A stretch of DNA of 22,812 nucleotides. Source: JACVSF01 sp036702855 (GTDB lineage Bacteria; Cyanobacteriota; Cyanobacteriia; Phormidesmidales; Phormidesmidaceae). The DNA lies in assembly GCA_036702855.1 (NCBI GenBank), contig DATNQF010000066.1:1-22812 (forward strand), written 5' to 3'. The position numbers were made by a program, and so were the translations under genes. Under the pieces are notes generated by a model. The model searched no databases. It was not told the DNA's origin and saw nothing but the letters and a program-made list of their open reading frames with translations. Position 1 is the first letter of the stretch, and each line of letters starts with the position of its first letter. Shown one piece after another: positions 14,264 to 21,739 of this stretch.

Positions 14264-15601
14264 TTAAGCCAGATCAAAGTGTTCCATATGAACGTGGGTA
14301 ACCGGCACGTCCAAGTCAAACAAGGCTCGTTCAACCGCCTTCATCATGACGGGAGCAGCGCAAATGAAGTACTGACGGCTACCTCTATGCACGGGAATGT
14401 ACTTTTCCAGCACATCCTTATCGACATAGCCCGTTTCGCCTTCCCAATCGTCATGGGCTTTGCGAATGACGTAGACAATTTTCAAGTCCAGTGTTTTTTC
14501 CAGCGCCTCTAGTTCCTCTCGGTAGGTGACATCCTCCCAGGACTGGCTGGCATAAATTAGCAGAAAGGGTCGATCGTCCTTGCGCTCAGCCGCCGTCTTC
14601 AAAATACTGAAAATAGGAGTAATGCCAATTCCTCCGGCGATCAGCACAAACCCGGCACTGTCCCAATAGCGCTCAGTGGTAAACACCCCATAGGGGCCAT
14701 CTAAGTAGGCACGGGTCCCCGGCTTAACATCCTTGATCCGGTTGGTAAAGTCTCCAATCGCCTTAATACCGAACTCAATTCGCCCTGAGTGATCCCCACT
14801 AGAAGACATCGAGAAGGGGTGTTCTCGCATACTGAGTGGCGTGATGTTGAGCGTGAGCCAAGCGAACTGTCCCGGCTGAAACGTAAATCCCTCATGACCG
14901 TGGGGTCGTAACGCCAACGTCCAAACATTGCCCCTTTGGGGAATAACCTCTTCGACTAGGTAGGGCCGCTTAGTCATTAGCCAAGGCTTCACCAAGCGCA
15001 CATAGAGGATTAACCACAGCGCCACTAGAATAAAGCCTGACCACAGCACCGCCTTCCAAAACAGACCCATGTAGTTCCCGACGCCTAGCCCGTGACCAAA
15101 TCCTAGGCCTACTGCCAGTACCGCCAAAATAGAATGGCTGGCCCGCCAGGGCTCGTAGGGAATCTTGAGCTGTTTGCGCCAGATTGTGGTGATCAGCATT
15201 GCCAAAAAGGCCAAAGTGCCGAGCACGGCCATTTGGGCCCGTAGGGGCGCTTGGGGAAAGTTCAGAAGCTGCCGTGTATCGGGTTCTACTATAAATAAAA
15301 TGAGTGGATGCACCAGCACGATGCCAAACGCCACAATTGAGGTGTAGCGGTGGAACTGAAGCAAAATGTCAATGCCGTAAGACGCTTCAATGCGATTGAC
15401 GCGAGCAGTTAAGACAAACTGTAGCGACATCAGTGCCAGCCCAATAAAGCCCAAGGCCACCGAAAACTCAATCCAAAAGCCTCGCCCTTGGGGGGCCGGG
15501 TGCAGCAGCATCACCAGCAGCGGTAGGACGGTGATCAGCAAATAGGCCAGGATCCACAAAGAGGCAACTGCGATCGGGCTATGCATTAACAACCGTCTCA
15601 T
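14264..15601 (-). CDS. Ferric-reductase-like transmembrane flavocytochrome (FAD/NAD(P)H oxidoreductase)
   Basis: Predicted to move electrons from NAD(P)H through FAD and haem across the membrane, as in ferric reductases and NADPH oxidases. The 445-aa protein has an N-terminal half (about 1-208) with six or so helices. Two histidine pairs fit bis-haem coordination: H84 and H98, and H156 and H170, each 14 apart. The C-terminal half has the FAD motif REHPFSMSSS (about 259-268), the pyrophosphate-binding GGIGITP (323-329) for NAD(P)H, and CAAPVMM near the end, a variant of the usual CGPxxMM. AGGAGAAGAG before the ATG is a good ribosome binding site. Motif site C lies 157 bp upstream. The acceptor (iron, oxygen or other) is not determined. 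Confidence 0.92.
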   Translation of the reverse strand: MRRLLMHSPIAVASLWILAYLLITVLPLLVMLLHPAPQGRGFWIEFSVALGFIGLALMSLQFVLTARVNRIEASYGIDILLQFHRYTSIVAFGIVLVHPLILFIVEPDTRQLLNFPQAPLRAQMAVLGTLAFLAMLITTIWRKQLKIPYEPWRASHSILAVLAVGLGFGHGLGVGNYMGLFWKAVLWSGFILVALWLILYVRLVKPWLMTKRPYLVEEVIPQRGNVWTLALRPHGHEGFTFQPGQFAWLTLNITPLSMREHPFSMSSSGDHSGRIEFGIKAIGDFTNRIKDVKPGTRAYLDGPYGVFTTERYWDSAGFVLIAGGIGITPIFSILKTAAERKDDRPFLLIYASQSWEDVTYREELEALEKTLDLKIVYVIRKAHDDWEGETGYVDKDVLEKYIPVHRGSRQYFICAAPVMMKAVERALFDLDVPVTHVHMEHFDLA

Positions 15602-15643
15602 TTCTCTTCTCCTGCATAGGCTATTAAGCAGTTAGGTAGAAAA

Positions 15644-15744
15644 TGGTGGCTCACCACCAGCCACTTCTATCCGGCTCACCCGTCGCTTAGAGGCTGACTG
15701 CGCTAATTGCGGTAGCGCCACTTTAAGCGTGCGTGGCTTTACCG
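15644..15744 (-). promoter_or_regulatory. Hairpin-rich leader of the ferric-reductase gene
   Basis: Two structures lie between motif site C and the reductase ATG. CGGTA-GC-GCCAC (15710-15721) pairs with GTGGC-TT-TACCG (15733-15744) around an 11-nt loop. Nearer the gene, TGGTGG (15644-15649) can pair with CCACCA (15654-15659), or GTGGCT (15646-15651) with AGCCAC (15659-15664); these two hairpins exclude each other. There is no T run, so termination is unlikely. A leader control element or the end of the upstream GH13 transcript are both possible. Confidence 0.35.
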
Positions 15745-15752
15745 TGAGCAGT

Positions 15753-15772
15753 AAATGTGATCCAAAAATGAC
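15753..15772 (-). promoter_or_regulatory. Regulatory motif site C, GTCA-N7-ATCA
   Basis: On the minus strand GTCATTTTTGGATCACATTT. The second half-site is ATCA instead of GTCA, but the 11-bp phase and the CACATTT tail match site D exactly. It lies in the 200-bp gap after the GH13 gene, 157 bp before the ferric-reductase ATG and oriented towards it. Confidence 0.55.
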
Positions 15773-15801
15773 AAACTGCTCTTTCTAAGGGTTTTAACCC
15801 C

Positions 15802-17418
15802 CTAACCCAAGCGGAACCAGCGGTAGCCGTAGGCATCTAGGAAAATGGAAGTTGGGGCTTTGGGTAGCACTTCGTACGGTTGGTCAGCAAACAATTCCAT
15901 TAACTTTCCAGGGGGAAAGTCTTTGGCCGTCAAAATACAGGCTTGGTCTGCCAGATTGTGAATGACCAGAATGGTTTTTCCTTCCCACTTACAGTAATGG
16001 GCTAGCACCTGGGGTTCATCTGTTTCCAGGTGGTGCCACTGACCCCAGCCGAGCTCTGGGCATTGCTGACGCACTCGAATTAGGCGATTGATCCAGTTCA
16101 GCAGCGAATTGGGTTCACGCTGTTGATCGGCGACATTGATTTGGTTGTAGCCGTAGCAGCCTTGATCAATGACAGGATGGGGCAATACTTCAGCCACCGC
16201 CGTGGAGAAGCCTCCATTGGATTCAGCAGACCACTGCATCGGCGTTCGCACACTAAAGCGACCCTCTAGAGAAAGATCATCCCCCATACCGATCTCATCG
16301 CCATAGCGCAAAAGCGGAATACCAGGCAGGGAAAACAGCAGGCTATAGGTGAGCCGAATGCGCCGCTGATCACCTTCCAACATGGGTGGCAGACGGCGAC
16401 GAATGCCCCGGCCATAAATTCGCATGTTTTCTTCGGGGGCAAAGGCTGCAAAGATCTCTTCCCGCTCTGAGTCATCGATGAGGTCGAGATTAAGTTCGTC
16501 GTGGTGGCGTGCAAAGTTGAGCCACTCGCAATGCTGGGGAATGTTGGGTAAAGCTTTGAGAGCGTCAATAACGGGTGCTCCCTCCTGCCGAGCCAAGGCT
16601 AGAAACATCTTTTTATTTAGAAAGAAGTTGAACAGCAGATGCATGCGATCGCGATTGCCGAAGTAGACAGGCGACAGGTCTGGATCAACATTTGCTTCTG
16701 CTAAAAGCACGGCATCACTGCGACGTTCAGATAAAAACTGTCGCATTTTGGTCAAAAAATTACCCAAGACATCGTGTTCTGCTTCTACCCCCACATTCTT
16801 GAGTAGGTATGGCACAGCGTCTGCTCGAAACCCAGAGACTCCCAACTGGAGCCAAAAACCCATGATTTTACGAATCTCATCCTGTACGGCAGGATTAGAA
16901 ATGTTGAGGTCAGGCTGTTCCTTATAAAAGTGATGCAGGTAATACGCCTCGGCCTGCTCGTCATACGCCCAAATGCTGTCTTCAACATCGGGAAAAACTA
17001 ATTCTTGGGGGTCAAACGGGGGCGGATTATCAGACCAGACGTAATAATCTCGGTACTTTGAGTGTTTGTCCCGCCGCGCTGCCTGGAACCAAGGATGCTC
17101 AATTGAAGTGTGATTAACGACCAGATCAACCAGCACACGAATGCCCTTTTCCTTGGCTCTTTGTATGAAGTCTACAAAGTCACCCAGGGTGCCTAATCGA
17201 GGATCAATGGAATAATAATCCATCACATCATAGCCATGATCGCGATTAGGCGAAGGGTAGAAAGGCAACAACCAAAGACAATTTACCCCTAGTCCAGCCA
17301 GGTAATCAAGCTGTTGGGCAAGACCCTGAAAATCGCCTACCCCATCCCCATCGGAGTCCATGAACGTTTCAACATTCAGTGAATAAACAATCGCATTTTT
17401 GTACCAAAGATCTTGCAT
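15802..17418 (-). CDS. GH13 alpha-amylase family enzyme, trehalose-synthase (TreS)-like
   Basis: Glycoside hydrolase family 13 enzyme; the N-terminus LWYKNAIVYSLNVETFMDSD and the GDGVGDFQGL stretch resemble trehalose synthases that interconvert maltose and trehalose, though an alpha-glucosidase activity is possible. From ATG 17418 it has 538 residues. Catalytic residues: nucleophile D200 in GFRADAVP, acid/base E241 in LLAEANV, and D307 in RHHDELNLD; VDLVVNH near 97-103 is conserved region I. A C-terminal beta domain follows about residue 445, and there is no fused maltokinase. A TTG at 17460 in frame would add 14 residues, but the ATG fits the family start. Motif site D lies 172 bp upstream. 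A role in osmolyte metabolism fits the neighbourhood. Confidence 0.88.
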   Translation of the reverse strand: MQDLWYKNAIVYSLNVETFMDSDGDGVGDFQGLAQQLDYLAGLGVNCLWLLPFYPSPNRDHGYDVMDYYSIDPRLGTLGDFVDFIQRAKEKGIRVLVDLVVNHTSIEHPWFQAARRDKHSKYRDYYVWSDNPPPFDPQELVFPDVEDSIWAYDEQAEAYYLHHFYKEQPDLNISNPAVQDEIRKIMGFWLQLGVSGFRADAVPYLLKNVGVEAEHDVLGNFLTKMRQFLSERRSDAVLLAEANVDPDLSPVYFGNRDRMHLLFNFFLNKKMFLALARQEGAPVIDALKALPNIPQHCEWLNFARHHDELNLDLIDDSEREEIFAAFAPEENMRIYGRGIRRRLPPMLEGDQRRIRLTYSLLFSLPGIPLLRYGDEIGMGDDLSLEGRFSVRTPMQWSAESNGGFSTAVAEVLPHPVIDQGCYGYNQINVADQQREPNSLLNWINRLIRVRQQCPELGWGQWHHLETDEPQVLAHYCKWEGKTILVIHNLADQACILTAKDFPPGKLMELFADQPYEVLPKAPTSIFLDAYGYRWFRLG

Positions 17419-17584
17419 GATAACTATTATTGATTTCAGCACTAAATTGGTGGCGCTCAATATCTAAAGCACCACTGTTTTTATGAATACGATTTGGCTA
17501 CTCTCAATCCAAATCCTAATAGTCAAGCATCCCATAGAGCGTATGAGAGTACGCCCATTCTCCCTTGCTAATAGCTTTAACAAT

Positions 17585-17604
17585 AAATGTGACCAGAAAG
17601 TGAC
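17585..17604 (-). promoter_or_regulatory. Regulatory motif site D, GTCA-N7-GTCA
   Basis: On the minus strand GTCACTTTCTGGTCACATTT. Two perfect GTCA half-sites 11 bp apart, 172 bp before the GH13 ATG and oriented towards it as the other three are towards their genes. The plus-strand GlsB-like gene starts 165 bp to the other side, so control of both genes cannot be excluded, but orientation favours GH13. Confidence 0.6.
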
Positions 17605-17620
17605 AGGCTGGACTCAGTTC

Positions 17621-17661
17621 TAAGATTTTTCAGCTTTAAGATTTTTCAGTTTTAAGATTTT
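17621..17661. repeat. Tandem 16-bp repeat in the GH13/GlsB divergent region
   Basis: TAAGATTTTTCAGCTT (17621-17636) and TAAGATTTTTCAGTTT (17637-17652) are adjacent copies, followed by a partial third TAAGATTTT (17653-17661). The two full units differ at one base. The array is AT-rich, in the roughly 350-bp divergent gap between the 17418 and 17769 starts. It may be simple slippage or part of a promoter. Apart from this and motif site D, I see nothing else in the gap. Confidence 0.6.
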
Positions 17662-17768
17662 AATTTGAATCGATTTGGACGCTCATTTGTATAACTTTAG
17701 GACGATGAATATAGCATTGTTTGGTTGATAGCATCCAGATGTTGTTGCACGTTTTGGCTCTGTTAACT

Positions 17769-18041
17769 ATGAATATTCTTGCTTGGGTGATTTTAGGGTT
17801 TATAGCAGGTGCGATCGCAAAAATGCTTTATCCCGGCAGCCAAGGTGGTGGCTTTCTGAGCGACATTGTGCTGGGCATTATTGGAGCCGTAGTTGGAGGG
17901 AGTATTGCCAGTCTCTTGACGACGGGAACGTTTCAACTAACTGCAGCTAGCTTGAGCATTCCCGGCATTATTGTGGCCATTATTGGTGCCATGTTTGCAA
18001 TCTTCATTTGGGAGTCTATTATCAAGCGTCGTTCTGCTTAA
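17769..18041 (+). CDS. GlsB/YeaQ/YmgE-family stress-response membrane protein
   Basis: A 90-aa membrane protein of the family once called transglycosylase-associated proteins; members are linked to acid, osmotic and general stress, with no known biochemical activity. The signature MNILAWVILGFIAGAIAKML is clear, followed by the Gly-rich loop YPGSQGGGFLSDIVLGIIGA and a third hydrophobic segment (IPGIIVAIIGAMFAIFIWES), so about three helices, then basic KRRSA. An in-frame TTG at 17721 would extend it, but ATG 17769 matches the family start. It is transcribed away from the GH13 gene. Confidence 0.88.
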   Translation: MNILAWVILGFIAGAIAKMLYPGSQGGGFLSDIVLGIIGAVVGGSIASLLTTGTFQLTAASLSIPGIIVAIIGAMFAIFIWESIIKRRSA

Positions 18042-18102
18042 TCTCGTTACACACTGGTTCAGTTGACGGTTGCCCATTCTCCCTTTCCTTGCAAGCGACC
18101 AG

Positions 18103-18537
18103 TTACCGAATAGGCATTAAAAAGTGAATGGCCCAACCAAAGCCTAAACCTAAACAGGATGTTATAAGTAAAATCCAGAAGGCTTTAGCCGGCTTATAGT
18201 AAACAGCTTGCAAATCAATTCTGGCTAAGATTTCGGCTGCTAGAATCAACAGTACGTATGTAAAAAAGTGCCACCATAGCAGCACAACGGAGATAAGCGC
18301 TGACGAGACAGTAATTATTGTAAAAGTTGCTGCGTCTGAGCGTAAGCCACGAGTAACGAGTCCAGATTCACCACTCCAAGAAAGTGTTGAAAGCCATGCC
18401 AGAAAGAAAATACTAGTGATTGCAATTGACCAAGATATCAACGGTGAAGGTAAGGTTGATAGAAACTTGCCTAGATTGATATAGGCAATTACCAGTAGTG
18501 TGAGAGATAGCTTGGGTAAGCGGCGTGAAACCATCAT
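18103..18537 (-). CDS. Four-helix membrane protein, unknown function
   Basis: I do not recognise this 144-aa protein. It is strongly hydrophobic, with predicted helices at about 8-26, 33-50, 70-100 (perhaps two close segments) and 118-140, and short polar loops such as SGESGLVTRGLRSDAA and LARIDLQAVYYKPAK. Two ATG codons at 18537 and 18534 are possible starts; no strong Shine-Dalgarno separates them. A perfect 14-bp palindrome lies 15 bp upstream, and a strong hairpin (18599-18620) isolates the gene from the P-type ATPase. It converges on the GlsB-like gene with 61 bp between stops. Confidence 0.65.
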   Translation of the reverse strand: MMVSRRLPKLSLTLLVIAYINLGKFLSTLPSPLISWSIAITSIFFLAWLSTLSWSGESGLVTRGLRSDAATFTIITVSSALISVVLLWWHFFTYVLLILAAEILARIDLQAVYYKPAKAFWILLITSCLGLGFGWAIHFLMPIR

Positions 18538-18551
18538 CTGATATTTGATGT

Positions 18552-18565
18552 GACTTGATCAAGTC
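18552..18565. promoter_or_regulatory. Perfect palindrome upstream of the 18537 gene
   Basis: GACTTGATCAAGTC is a perfect 14-bp palindrome with no spacer, 15 bp before the ATG at 18537. This form suits binding by a homodimeric repressor. On the minus strand it runs into GTCACATCA, identical to the second half of motif site B, but the first half-site is GACT at that spacing, so I do not count it as a fifth full site. Confidence 0.4.
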
Positions 18566-18595
18566 CAGATCGAGAACTAGAGTTTGGTTACAAGT

Positions 18596-18626
18596 AAAGG
18601 GCAGCATATAAATGCTGCCCTTTTTT
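18596..18626. terminator. Strong hairpin terminator
   Basis: GGGCAGCAT (18599-18607) and ATGCTGCCC (18612-18620) form a perfect 9-bp GC-rich stem with a 4-nt loop. AAA before and TTTTTT after (18621-18626) make it a textbook intrinsic terminator on the plus strand. On the minus strand, where the P-type ATPase gene ends at 18707, it is followed by TTTACTT and could serve as that gene's terminator about 85 bp past the stop. Confidence 0.75.
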
Positions 18627-18706
18627 CGTTTGCTGTCCGTCTTTTAGTGACACCCCTCACAAGATTTGTTATAGATACAGATCCCCAGCTTTAGCCTGAA
18701 TAAAAC

Positions 18707-21454
18707 TTAGTTCTGTGGATCAAATCGATTCACAATTAGAGCTAAAGGAATCATCGGTAGAGCTGGCAGTAGGCAAATAAGCCACTGATTTAAGTTCAGA
18801 GGAGCCGTTTGGAAAAGAGTATTCATCACGCTCCATTGGCTAAAGATAATTTGCAGAACAACTGTGGAGAGAATGCCAATTGCGATCGCTCGGGCATCCT
18901 TTATAGGAGCGACTTTTCCCCTCAGTTTGGCAATCAGCGCTTGACCCAGTTGACTAATACTCAATAGATAAACAATTCGAGCTGAAATCAAGGCTTGAAT
19001 GGCCATTGTTCTGGCAATGGCGGTATCCCCTGTGGTTCGTCTGGCCCATTCAAATAAGCCAAAGATCAAGATCCAATTGAAAGCTGAGATAACCAAGATC
19101 CGCCAGAGCAACTTACCTGATAGGAGCGGTTCAGCGGGGTTGCGGGGAGCTTGCCGCATTACTCGCTCAGACTTCGGCTCAAAGGCGAGGGGCACGGTCA
19201 TCGTTACCGAGTTAACCATGTTGAGCCACAGAACTTGCAGCGATAAGATTGGCAGATCTCTTGCCAGCAAGGCACTCAGTAGAATCGTCATAGACTCGCC
19301 GCCGTTGACAGGCAGAATGAATGCGATCGCTTTTCGCAGGTTTTGGTAAACCGTGCGGCCTTCCTCTACTGCTGCCTCAATCGAGGCAAAGTTGTCATCA
19401 GTGAGCAGCATGTCCGAAGCTTCTTTCGCTACGTCTGTACCTGCGCCCCCCATTGCAATGCCAATGTCCGCCTGTTTCAGCGCAGGAGCGTCGTTCACCC
19501 CATCCCCTGTCATAGCGACAATTTCACCTTTGATCTGTAGCGCTTCCACCAGTCGTAACTTTTGGGCTGGGGCAACCCTGGCAAAGACTACCCCCTCTTC
19601 AACAGCATGGGCCAGTTCCCCATCATCCATTTGGGTCAAGGTTCTGCCTTCATAGGCCCGCACATTTCCCCCTTTTTGTAGCCCAATCTGCCGAGCAATG
19701 GCGGTTGCCGTCGTGATGTGATCCCCTGTGATCATCTTGACTTGAATGCCCGCTGATTGGCAGGCTTGCACCGCTGCAATTGCTTCTGAGCGAGGTGGGT
19801 CAATCATGCCCTGCAAACCCAGAAAGATTAGGCTGGATTCAATGTCAGGGTGATCAATGCTGGGAGACGGCTGGGGATTTCTCACTTGCTTGTAGGCCAA
19901 GGCTAGCACTCGTAATCCCTGTTTTGCCATGGTCTCAACCTGAGCCATGACAGCATCATGCTCAAGCGGTACGGCTTGGCCCTGATCGTCCAGCTTCTGG
20001 TGACAGCGTTGTAGTAAGGCTTCCACAGAGCCTTTGACGTAGATTACAGCCCGACCCGACCCGCGCTCCTGTTGATGCAGGGTCGCCATGTACTGGTACT
20101 GAGACTCAAAGGGAATTGTCCCCAGTCTGGGTAAGGACTGCTGATAGTGGGACTGACTTAGTCGAGCTTTACGGGCAGCGACCAGCAGCGCTCCTTCGGT
20201 AGGATCTCCCACAACGCTCCACTGGTCATCTTGCGGTTCCAGATGTGTGTCATTACAGAGCAAACCTACGATGAGGCACTGCTCCAGGGCTAGGTTGGTT
20301 TTGAGATCAACAGGGTCACCGCTATCATCAAGCAGTTCACCGTCTAAGCTGTAGCCCGTACCCGTCACCTGGTAAAGTCGCTCCCCGGCATAGATTGCCT
20401 GGACGGTCATCTGGTTTTCCGTTAGGGTGCCTGTCTTGTCAGAGCAAATGACGGTTGCCCCGCCTAGAGTTTCTACGGCGGGCAGTTTGCGGATAATCGC
20501 GTGGCGGCGGGCCATACGATCGACCCCAATGGCCAGTGTCACTGTTACGACAGCAGGCAGCCCTTCAGGAATAGCGCTCACCGCTAGGGCCACCGCTGCC
20601 TCGAACATCCCGGCCCAAGATTCCCCTCGGCTCAACCCCACTACAAAGGTCAGGGCGGCCAGTGACAGAATGATGTAGAGCAGAGTGTGGCTAAACTTGG
20701 CAAATTTGCGGGTTAGCGGCGTACTCAGGTTATGGCGTTGCTCTAGGGATTGGGAGATCTGTCCCATTTCTGTACTGTTCGCTGTTGCGACCACCAGCCC
20801 CCTGCCTTGTCCAAAGGTGACAAAGCTCCCGGCATAGGCCATGTTGCTGCGCTCAGCTAGTGGAGTGTCGGCAGGCACTTCAGCGGTGTCCTTTTCCACC
20901 GGGAATGATTCTCCCGTCAGACCCGACTCATCGACCTGTAAATTTTGAGTGCTGATCAACCGTAAATCGGCAGGTACCTTGTCTCCAGAGGTCAGCAGCA
21001 CCAGGTCCCCTGGCACGAGATCTCGCGAAGGGATGCGAGTCTTTTGTCCATCACGGATAACGGTAGCTTCAGTGGTCACCGCTTGTGCCAACGCTGCGAT
21101 CGCACCCTCTGCTTTCGCCTCCTGCACAAACCCAATCACGGCATTGATCACGGTTACGCCCCAAATCACCGCCGCATTTGTCCAAGAACCCAGCAAGGCT
21201 TTGATCACCCCAGCCAGCAGCAAGATGTACAACAAGGGCTGGTTGAATTGCGACAAAAACCTCACCCAGACTGGCGCTGCGGGTTTGGCAGTCAGCTCAT
21301 TCCAACCGCAGCGATCGCGTCGCCGAGCAGCTTCCTCTAGTGTCAATCCTTGTTCCAGGTCACTCTGGAACGACTGAGCTACTCCTTGGGCTGAAAGGTC
21401 ATGATATGCCTTGGCAGATAACGCTTTGTGAGGTGGGGTTCTCAGATCTAACAT
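18707..21454 (-). CDS. Cation-transporting P-type ATPase (P2/Pma1-like)
   Basis: Membrane pump that couples ATP hydrolysis to cation movement. The 915 aa include an N-terminal cation-ATPase domain and helix pairs M1-M2 (about 72-112) and M3-M4 (about 257-310). The actuator motif LTGES is at 179-183 and the phosphorylation motif SDKTGTLT at 338-345 (acceptor D339). KGSVEA (474-479) is in the nucleotide site, TGDGVNDAPAL (649-659) is the hinge motif, and the C-terminal helices include M5-M6. PEGLP (296-300) in M4 and NGGE (717-720) in M5 resemble Ca2+ pumps. M6 reads WLNMVNSVT, so the SERCA Asp800 position is Ser749. Ca2+, Na+, K+ and H+ all remain possible. It stands alone, flanked by hairpin-containing gaps on both sides. 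Confidence 0.92.
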   Translation of the reverse strand: MLDLRTPPHKALSAKAYHDLSAQGVAQSFQSDLEQGLTLEEAARRRDRCGWNELTAKPAAPVWVRFLSQFNQPLLYILLLAGVIKALLGSWTNAAVIWGVTVINAVIGFVQEAKAEGAIAALAQAVTTEATVIRDGQKTRIPSRDLVPGDLVLLTSGDKVPADLRLISTQNLQVDESGLTGESFPVEKDTAEVPADTPLAERSNMAYAGSFVTFGQGRGLVVATANSTEMGQISQSLEQRHNLSTPLTRKFAKFSHTLLYIILSLAALTFVVGLSRGESWAGMFEAAVALAVSAIPEGLPAVVTVTLAIGVDRMARRHAIIRKLPAVETLGGATVICSDKTGTLTENQMTVQAIYAGERLYQVTGTGYSLDGELLDDSGDPVDLKTNLALEQCLIVGLLCNDTHLEPQDDQWSVVGDPTEGALLVAARKARLSQSHYQQSLPRLGTIPFESQYQYMATLHQQERGSGRAVIYVKGSVEALLQRCHQKLDDQGQAVPLEHDAVMAQVETMAKQGLRVLALAYKQVRNPQPSPSIDHPDIESSLIFLGLQGMIDPPRSEAIAAVQACQSAGIQVKMITGDHITTATAIARQIGLQKGGNVRAYEGRTLTQMDDGELAHAVEEGVVFARVAPAQKLRLVEALQIKGEIVAMTGDGVNDAPALKQADIGIAMGGAGTDVAKEASDMLLTDDNFASIEAAVEEGRTVYQNLRKAIAFILPVNGGESMTILLSALLARDLPILSLQVLWLNMVNSVTMTVPLAFEPKSERVMRQAPRNPAEPLLSGKLLWRILVISAFNWILIFGLFEWARRTTGDTAIARTMAIQALISARIVYLLSISQLGQALIAKLRGKVAPIKDARAIAIGILSTVVLQIIFSQWSVMNTLFQTAPLNLNQWLICLLPALPMIPLALIVNRFDPQN

Positions 21455-21510
21455 GGCTCTTCACCAATACTGCTCCTGTCTTGAGAGTAGCGATCGCACG
21501 GCAGGAAACA

Positions 21511-21538
21511 GGAGGCAATTTGGGGGGTTTTCGGGGGG
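21511..21538 (+). repeat. G-rich direct repeat, copy 1
   Basis: A 28-bp element opening GGAGGCAATTTGGGGGG and closing TTTTCGGGGGG. Copy 2 lies at 21666-21693; they agree at 24 of 28 positions and differ at positions 9-11 and 18. Two G6 runs per copy could support quadruplex structure. This copy is 57 bp upstream of the P-type ATPase start. Confidence 0.6.
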
Positions 21539-21554
21539 AACCTGATCCCTAATT

Positions 21555-21586
21555 CAAAAAAATCCCCAGTCGAAACGACTAGGGAT
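21555..21586 (-). terminator. Intrinsic terminator, minus strand, downstream of the OmpR-type regulator
   Basis: Read on the minus strand, ATCCCTAGTCG and CGACTGGGGAT form an 11-bp stem with one T-G wobble and a TTT loop, immediately followed by a run of T (complement of 21555-21561). This is a standard intrinsic terminator, about 154 bp past the stop of the regulator at 21740 and upstream of the ATPase. A wider repeat, CTGATCCCTA (21542-21551) and TAGGGATCAG (21580-21589), overlaps it and could form a competing fold. Confidence 0.75.
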
Positions 21587-21665
21587 CAGTTTTAAATATT
21601 GGGGTGTTCACGAGGAGTAAAAAACTCGCGTGCCCTTATTTTAGAAGAACAGCTTGGGTGAATTA

Positions 21666-21693
21666 GGAGGCAAACCGGGGGGATTTCGGGGGG
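21666..21693 (+). repeat. G-rich direct repeat, copy 2
   Basis: Opens GGAGGCAAACCGGGGGG and closes ATTTCGGGGGG, and is followed by a run of T (21694-21698). With copy 1 it brackets a 127-bp segment holding the terminator and a second hairpin near 21610-21632. The arrangement resembles target or boundary repeats around a small intergenic insertion, but I cannot confirm this. Confidence 0.6.
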
Positions 21694-21739
21694 TTTTTGA
21701 GGATAGAGAGATAAATAATACTTCCCAAAAAATAGGGTT

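Noticed and set aside
17621..17661. 16-bp tandem repeats considered as a CRISPR array
   Set aside because: The units are directly adjacent with no spacers, too short, and there are no cas genes nearby.
21542..21589. Hairpin segment considered as a tRNA or small RNA gene
   Set aside because: It lacks cloverleaf arms and an anticodon loop; the fold with a following T run is explained by an intrinsic terminator.
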